Position numbers and translations under genes: made by a program. Below, piece by piece: positions 57,901 through 64,000 of a DNA stretch of 64,000 nucleotides. The notes below the pieces were generated by a model. The model was not told the DNA's origin and searched no databases. It saw only the letters and a program-made list of their open reading frames with translations. The stretch comes from Phocoena phocoena (taxonomy: Eukaryota; Chordata; Mammalia; Artiodactyla; Phocoenidae). The stretch's first letter is position 1. Each line of letters opens with the position of its first letter. The stretch spans positions 46,850,522-46,914,521 of the forward strand of contig NC_089232.1 in NCBI RefSeq assembly GCF_963924675.1, in the 5' to 3' direction.

Positions 57901-58726
57901 TTTTCATTTGTCTCTAAGTATTTTTTGATCTCCTCTTTGACTTCTTCAGTGATCCATTGGTTGCTTAGTAGCATATTGTTTAGCCTCCACTTGTTTGTGT
58001 TCCTTACAGTTTTTTCCTGTAGTTAATTTCTAATTTCATAATGTTTTAGTTGGAAAAGATGCTTGATATATTTCCATTTTCTTAAATTTACCAAGGCTCA
58101 ATTTGTGGCCCAGCATGTGGCCAATCCTGGAGACTGTTCCACGTGCACTTGAGAAGAATGTGTATTCTTCTGCTTGTGGACGGAATATCTATAAATACCA
58201 ACTGTCCCTCTGGTTTCACATGTCATTTAAGGCTTGTGTTTCCTTATTAATTTTCTGTCTGGATAATCTGTCCATTAGTGTAAGTTGGGTGTTAAAGTCT
58301 CCCACTATTAATGTGTTACTATAGATTTCCCCTTTTACGGCTGCCAGCATTTGCCTTATATATTGAGGTGTTCCTATGTTGGGTGCATATATATTTACAA
58401 TTGTTACATCTTCTCTTTGAATTGATCCCTTGATCATTATGTAGAGACCCGCCTTGTCTCTTGTAACAGACTTTGTTTTAAAGTCTATTTTGTCTGGTAT
58501 GAGTATTGCTACTCCAGGTTTCTTTTGATTTACATTTCCATGGAATATTTTTTCCATCCCCTCACTTTTGGTCTGTATGTGTCCCTAGGTCTGAAGCGGT
58601 CTCTTGTAGACAGCATATATACAGGTCTTGTTTTTGTATACATTCAGCCAGTCTTTGTCTTTTGGTTGGAGCATTTAATCCATTTACATTTAAGGTAATT
58701 ATTGATATGTATGTTCCTATTACTAT
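54978..58726 (-). pseudogene. L1 ORF2 (endonuclease-reverse transcriptase), broken, antisense
   Basis: Read on the minus strand from 58726, where the expected ATG is ATA, the order is endonuclease (NIYAPNIGTPQYIRQML near 58400; VGDFNTQ near 58290), RT ([17 protein letters not shown] near 57320; [13 protein letters not shown] near 56760), a degraded catalytic block and the C-terminus ([21 protein letters not shown] near 55040). The catalytic motif, normally FADD, reads FVDD near 56640, and several frameshifts and stops are present. The element is cut off before its own 3' UTR at 54978. It is the same subfamily as the sense L1 at 12.7-17.7 kb. It cannot support retroposition. Confidence 0.92.
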
Positions 58727-58905
58727 TTTCTTAATTGTTTTGGGTTTGTTTTTTTCAGGTCTTTATTCTTCCCTTCCCCTTTTATTCTCTTCTCTTGCAG
58801 TTTGATGTCCATCTTTAGTGTTGTGTTTGGGTTGCTTTTGCTTTTTTGTGTGTGTACCTATTATAGTTTTTGGGTTTGCTGTTCCCATGAGGTTTTGATA
58901 TAGCA

Positions 58906-58974
<69 letters not shown>

Positions 58975-59002
58975 TGTTTTAAGTAGCTGTTCTCTTTCTC
59001 TC
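58727..59002 (-). mobile_element. L1 inter-ORF region with (TA)30 microsatellite
   Basis: The spacer between L1 ORF1 (stop at 59003-59005) and ORF2 has expanded, mainly by a 60-bp pure TA tract at 58909-58968. In the sense L1 at 13.54-13.60 kb the same spacer is only about 58 bp, so roughly 200 bp here is extra sequence, including Gln/Lys-rich frames on the plus strand that are not genes. Confidence 0.8.
58909..58968. repeat. (TA)30 microsatellite
   Basis: 60 bp of uninterrupted TA inside the L1 inter-ORF spacer. A tract this long and pure is expected to vary in length between individuals and can extrude as a cruciform. Confidence 0.96.
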
Positions 59003-59770
59003 CTAGAGGAGTTCCTTTAGCATTTGTTGCAAAGCTGGTCTGGTGGAGCTGAATTCTGTTGGTTTTTGTTTGTCTGTAAAGCTTTTGATTTCTGCATCAA
59101 ATCTGAATGAGAGCCTTGCTGGGCAGAGTATTCTTGGTTGTAGATTCTTCCCTTTCATCACTTTAAATATATGGTGCCACTCCCTTCTGACCTGCAGAGT
59201 TTGTGCTGAGAAATCAGCTGATAACCTTATGGGAGTTCCCTTGTATGTTATTTGTCATTTTTCTCTTGCTGCTTTTAATATTTTTTCTTTGTGCTTAATT
59301 TTTGTCAATTTGATTAGTATGTGTCTCAGCATGTTCCTCCTTGGGTTTATACTGCTTGGGGCTGTCTGTGCTTCCTGGACTTGGGTGACTGTTTCCTTTC
59401 CCATGTTAGGGAAATTTTCAGTTATTATCTCTTCAAATATTTTCTCAGGTCCTTTTCCTCTCTCTTCTCCTTCTGGGACCCCTATAATGTGAATATTGGT
59501 GCATTTAATGTTGTCCCAGAGGTCTCGTAGACTGTCTTCATTTCTTTTCATTCTTTTTTCTTTACTGTGTTCTGCAGCAGTGATTTCCACAATCTGTTTT
59601 CCAGCTCACTTATCCATTCTTCTGCCTCAGTTATTCTGCTATCAATTCCTTCTATTGTATTTTTTAAAATTTCATTTATTGTATTGTTCATTTTTGTCTG
59701 TTTGTTCTTTAATTCTTCTAGGTCTTTGTTAAACATTTCTTGCATCTTCTTGATTCTTGCTCCATTCTTT
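59003..59770 (-). pseudogene. L1 ORF1, 5'-truncated and broken, antisense
   Basis: The minus strand carries the coiled-coil part (MFNKDLEELKNKQTKMNN near 59720), the RNA-binding core (NIHIIGVPEGEERGKGPEK near 59480; INPRRNMLRHILIKLTKI near 59330) and a stop at 59003-59005. The N-terminal segment and 5' UTR are missing, with sequence identity to L1 ending near 59770. At least one frameshift separates the two main frames (around 59550-59590). Overlapping plus-strand frames of 69-149 residues are its antisense shadows. Confidence 0.88.
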
Positions 59771-59840
59771 TTCTCGCATTAACTGGCAAAATTTCCCTTT
59801 CTCTGAATTCCAAGCTTTAACAAGGCATCATGATGATATA

Positions 59841-62139
59841 CAGGCATACCTCATTTTATTGTGCTTATCAGACATTGTATATTTTAGAAATTGAAGGTTT
59901 CTGGCAACCTTGCTTTAAGCAAGATTATTAATGCCATTTTTCCAACAGTAGTTGCTCACTTTGTGTTTCTGTGTCACATTTTGGTAATTCTTGTGGTATT
60001 TCAAAATTTTTCATTATTATTATATTTGTTATGGTGACCTGTGATCAGTGATCTTTGTTGTTACTATTGTAATTGTTTTGGGGTGCCAGGAACCACACCC
60101 ATATAAGACAGCGAACTTAATCCATAAATGTTGCATATGTTCTGACTGCTCCACTGACTGGCTGTTCCCCTGTCTCTCTCCCTCTCCTTGGGCCTCCCTA
60201 TTCCCTGAGACACAATGATACTGAAATTAGTCCAGTTAATAATCCTCAATGGCCTCTAAGTAATCAAGTGAAAGGAAGAGTCGTATGTCTCTCACTTTAA
60301 ATCAAAAGCTAGAAATGATTAAACTTAGTGAGGAGGACATGTCTAAAGCCAAAACAAGCCAAAAGCTAGGCCTCTTGCATGAATAGTTAGCCAAGTTGTG
60401 AATGAAAAGGAAAAGTTCTTGAAGGGAATTAAAAATGCTACTCCAGTAAACACATGGATGTTAAAGTGAAACAACTTACTGCTGATATAGAGAAAATTTT
60501 AGTGGTCTGGATAGAAGATCAAACCAGCTGCAACATTCCCTTAAGCCAAAGCCTAATTTACAGCAAGGCTGAGTGAGGTGAGGAAGCAAGAGAAGAAAAT
60601 TTTGAAGCTTGGTTCATGAGGTTAAGGAAAGGAGCCATCTCCAAAAGGTAAAAGTGCAAGGTGAAGCAGCAAGTGCTGATATAGAAGCTGCAGAAAGTTA
60701 TCCATAAGATCTAGCTAAGAAAATTAATGAAGGTGGCTATACTAAACAACAGATTTTCAATGTAGAAGAAACAGCCTTCCATTTGAAGAAGATGCCATCT
60801 AGGACTTTCATAGCTCAAGAGGAGAAGTCAATGCCTGTCTTCAAAGTTTCAAAGGACAAGCTGATTCTCTGGTTGGGGCTAATGAAGCTGATAACTTTAA
60901 GTTGAAGCTCATTTACCATTCCAAGAATCCTACAACCCTTAGAATTTTGCTAAATCTACTCTGCCTGTGTTTATAAATGGAACAACAAACCTGGATGACA
61001 GTGCATCTGTTTATGACATAGTTTACTGAATATTTGAAGCCCACTGTGGAGACTTACTGCTCAGAAAAACAGTTCTTTCAAACTATTCCTGCTCATTGAT
61101 AATGCACTTGGTCACCCAAGAGCTCTGATAGAGATGTAAATGAGATTCATGTTGTTTTCATGCCTGCTAACACAACATCAATTCTGCAAACCATGGATCA
61201 AAGAGTAATTTTCAATATTGTTTTATTATTTAAGAAATACGTATTTTAAGTCTCTAGCTGCCATAGACAGTGATTCATCTGATGATCAGGTTAATGTAAA
61301 TTGAAAGTCTTCTGGAAAGGATTAATCATTCTAGATATCATTAAGAACATTTGTGAGTCATGGGAAGAGGTTGAAATAGCAACATTAATAGGAGTTTGGA
61401 AGAAGTCGATTCCAACCCTCATGGATGACTTTGAGGGGTTTAAGACTTCAGTGGGGGAAGTAACTGCACATGTGGTGAAAACAGCAAGAGCACTTATCTC
61501 ATGATAAAACTTTAACTGATGAGGAGTCGATTCTTATGGATGAGCAAAGAAAATTGTTTCTTGAGATGGAAACTACTCCTGGTGAAGATGGTGTGAAGAC
61601 TGTTAAAATGACAATGAAGGATTTAGATATTACTTAAACTTAGTTCATAAAGCAGTGGCAGGGTTTGAGAGGATTGACTCCAATTTTGAAAGAAGTTCTA
61701 ATGTGGGAAAAATGCTGTCAAACAGTATTGCCTGCTACAGAGAAATCATTTGTGAAAGGAAGGGTCAATCAATGAGTCAAACTTCATTGTGGTCTTATTT
61801 TAAGAGATTGCTATGGCCACCCCAGTCTTTGTCAACCACCTTCCTGATCAGTCAATAGCCATCAACACTGAAGGGAGATCCTCCACCAGCAAAAAGATTA
61901 TGACTTGCTGAAAGCTCAGATGATTGTTAGCATTTTTAGGAATAAAGTGTTTTTTAATTAAGGTATATACATTTCTTTTTTAGACATAATGCTTTTGAAC
62001 ACTTAATAGACTACACTATAGTGTAAACATAACTTTCACATGCACTGGGAAACCAAATTTGTCTGACTTGCTTGATTGTGATATTTGCTTTATTGTGGTG
62101 ATCTAAAATGAAATCTGCAGTATCTCTGAGGTATGCCTG
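59841..62139 (+). mobile_element. Tigger1-type (pogo-like) DNA transposon, nearly complete
   Basis: The terminal inverted repeats CAGGCATACCTCA (59841) and TGAGGTATGCCTG (ending 62139) are intact, and TA target duplications flank them at 59839-59840 and 62140-62141. At about 2.3 kb it is close to the full length of Tigger1. The left subterminal part and the AATAAAGTGTTTTTTAATTAAG block near 61942 are as expected. Such elements move by cut-and-paste at TA sites using a DDE transposase related to CENP-B and jerky. Confidence 0.95.
60250..61915 (+). pseudogene. Tigger1 transposase, broken
   Basis: Relics of a pogo-type transposase. An N-terminal helix-turn-helix (CENP-B-like) block lies around 60290-60400 (near SLTLNQKLEMIKLSEE). 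The catalytic region includes LLIDNALGHPR near 61090, where the second catalytic Asp lies. C-terminal blocks lie at 61301-61504 (VWKKSIPTLMDDFEGFKTS) and 61655-61858 ([13 protein letters not shown]). Multiple stops and frameshifts split it into pieces of fewer than 70 residues, so it is inactive. Residue LLIDNAL has Leu where the family usually has Pro. Confidence 0.88.
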
Positions 62140-62141
62140 TA

Positions 62142-64000
62142 CAGGCTAACAAAGCTAAGTGTATACAGCACAGACTTATGACTCTCTAACTTGAAAAAAA
62201 GTTGAGAGAAATCATTCTAACACCTTAGGGCCACCCTCAACTTCGCCAAAGTATTTGGTAGAGATACTTGTGGCTATTAGGGAAAGGATACTAAAAGAAC
62301 ACCCCAGGACAAAAAGACAATAACTTTAGAGTCTCAGTGACTTCGCTCTGAGAGATCTGCTCTTCTCTGTCCTCAAATACTCTTAAATAGGTTAGAAGAA
62401 ATAATAACGGCATTCAATGGGCAATCCACCACCTTTCTGGTAGGCACTGGAGTCACCTGCTCCACATTTGACACCTCGCAATTTTCCACCCTTATCCCTC
62501 AGAGTACACAATCTCTGAGGTGCAGTTAGATAATTCACCACATGTTTTATCCCTTATGTCCTTTCTATATCTCTTGGGCCTCATGCTGCCCCACATAGCT
62601 TTTTATTAAGTTCCACCATTCAGTTTATCTAACAGGCAGAGACTTGCATTCTAATTAGAATTTTAATATTTCATGTTCACCTCAGGTACTTACCCTTAAA
62701 GCCCAGGATTCCTCTCCCACTCATCTTCGTTCTCTGACAGTCCTAATAGATAACCCCAGTTTTCTTGCCCCCTTTACAGTTCCCAAGTCATTAACAATTC
62801 CCACATTCAAGGCATGTTTACTCACATTCCTGACTCACTTGGAGCTATAGGAACAATAGACTTAGGCCATATCTGGGAGACAAAGTCCTTAAAGGTGGAT
62901 GTAGACCTCACTATGTCCTCCCAAATACCATCCTGTCTTTCATCCTGTCCTCCAATGCCGCTCATTTTACCCCTGTTGCTTTATACTTCACTTTCTTCAG
63001 CATATCCTTTCATTCTAATTCCCAATACCTGTTTACTTTTACATGGGAAAATCAACAATACACTTGAGCACCAGGGAATTACAGAAACCCCCACACATTT
63101 TTCCTGGACTTTAAGTGAAAATACAAAAGACTTGATCTTCCCTTGTAATTAAATCGTCATTCAATATGTAGATGACCACCTTCTTTGTTCTAAGACATTC
63201 AGCAAATCTCTACATGACATCCAATACTTATTAAAAGACTACTCTAAGAAGGGCCATAAGGTCTCAAGTGATAAAGTTCAGCTCTGCTACCTCCAAGTCC
63301 ACTATTTAGGTCATGATATTCCCTCTGAAGGAAAAACCTGATCCCCAGATCACATGAAGACCAGACTTAACAGCCTCCTATCTGAACCAAGAGACAACTT
63401 CAAGGCTTTCTGGAACTGACTATTGTAGAATGTGTATTCCTACCTTCTCTGCTAGAGCACCCCCCTTATATGGCATGACTAAAAAAACTTGTGTCTGAAC
63501 CTCTAAAATGGGACTTGCCTACTATAACAATTTCAATCCCTAAGTTCTCCCTTTGTTCCACCCCACTTAGGGCTTCCTGACTACTCTTTGCCATTCTTCC
63601 TATTTGTTCATAAAACAGAAGAAAATGCCATAGGGGTCCTTTCTCAAAAACATAATGGAAATCAGAGGTTAATCAGATATTTTCCTCTTACCTGGCATCC
63701 TACAGCTCAAGTTTTCCCTCCTTGCTTGCTAGCAGTAGTGGCAACTGCACAATTAGTTCAAACTACAGCTGACCTTGTGCTAGGTCATACCCTGAACATT
63801 TTATGTCCCTTATGCGGTTTGGACCCTTCTCCTAACTGAAAATACTCAACAGTTTTTGAACTCTCAGTTCACCTGTTATGAAATTCTTCGGCTTTCTCCT
63901 TCCACATCACTATCCACCCATGTCAAAGTCTCAATCCTGCCTTTCTTCCCTCTCTCAATGGAAGAATAACTGCATGATTCTATTATGGACACTCAAGACT
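62142..64000 (+). pseudogene. Class I ERV pol relic (protease, RT, connection), runs off right end
   Basis: Old gammaretrovirus-like pol, read on the plus strand and broken by many stops. A protease-like block at 62437-62457 reads LVGTGVT, with Gly where the catalytic Asp of the DTGA motif is expected. The reverse transcriptase catalytic YVDD is intact in sequence at 63165-63176, followed by a VHYLGHDIPSEGKT block near 63300. A connection/RNase H-proximal block (LPDYSLPFFLFVHKTEENAIGV) spans about 63565-63630, continuing to LAVVATAQLVQTTADLVLGH near 63720. The frames at 62814-63152 and 63588-63839 are remnants of it. There is no intact gene; RNase H proper, integrase and env, if present, lie beyond the window. 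Confidence 0.88.

Noticed and set aside
1..64000. CRISPR arrays, bacterial operons, phage or plasmid modules
   Set aside because: Sequence character is plainly mammalian nuclear DNA; the direct repeats are microsatellites, target duplications or transposon copies, not regularly spaced arrays.

Overview
The window looks like nuclear DNA from a cetacean (whale or dolphin) or a very close relative. It is AT-rich and dominated by interspersed repeats. Seven SINEs begin with the tRNA-Glu-derived head GCTTCCCTGGTGG typical of the CHR family of cetaceans, hippos and ruminants. I see no BovB or Bov-tA repeats, which argues against a ruminant. I recognise no host protein-coding gene, no host tRNA or rRNA gene and no CRISPR array, so the window is best read as intergenic or deep-intronic sequence. 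Nearly all open frames are relics of LINE-1, an endogenous retrovirus (ERV) or a DNA transposon, or are chance frames.

Layout. 1-11.3 kb: anonymous AT-rich DNA, two CHR SINEs, an old antisense L2 split by an LTR-like block, a 90-bp tandem duplication, MIR/MER5-like scraps and a second LTR-like block. 11.3-17.7 kb: a near full-length sense L1 with 5' UTR, broken ORF1 and ORF2, and a 3' UTR. 17.7-24.5 kb: L2 remnants, an unassigned low-repeat block at 19.4-20.65 kb and an old antisense L1 piece. 24.6-27.7 kb: a solo LTR carrying a SINE, a MaLR (MLT1-like) LTR and another SINE. 27.8-37.5 kb: mixed old repeats, two 5'-inverted L1 copies (one inside a SINE) and a truncated antisense L1. 37.5-43.2 kb: mostly anonymous. 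43.2-50.1 kb: very old L1 sequence. 50.1-53.3 kb: mostly anonymous, with one short exon-like frame.

53.3-64.0 kb is the most structured part. A hAT-like element is followed by an LTR (itself carrying a SINE), a degraded primer-binding site resembling a tRNA-His type, two abutting antisense L1 segments spanning 5.3 kb, a complete Tigger1-type DNA transposon with TA target duplications, and then class I retroviral protease, reverse transcriptase and RT-RNase H connection sequence running off the right end. I interpret this as one old gammaretrovirus-like provirus broken up by later insertions.

I found no convincing undescribed functional system. The items most worth checking are the nested provirus, the two twin-primed L1s, the L1-L1 junction at 54,977, the exon-like frame at 51.67-51.86 kb and the low-repeat block near 20 kb. 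Repeat family names come from recognition of consensus-like sequence, not from a database search, and boundaries of old repeats are approximate.
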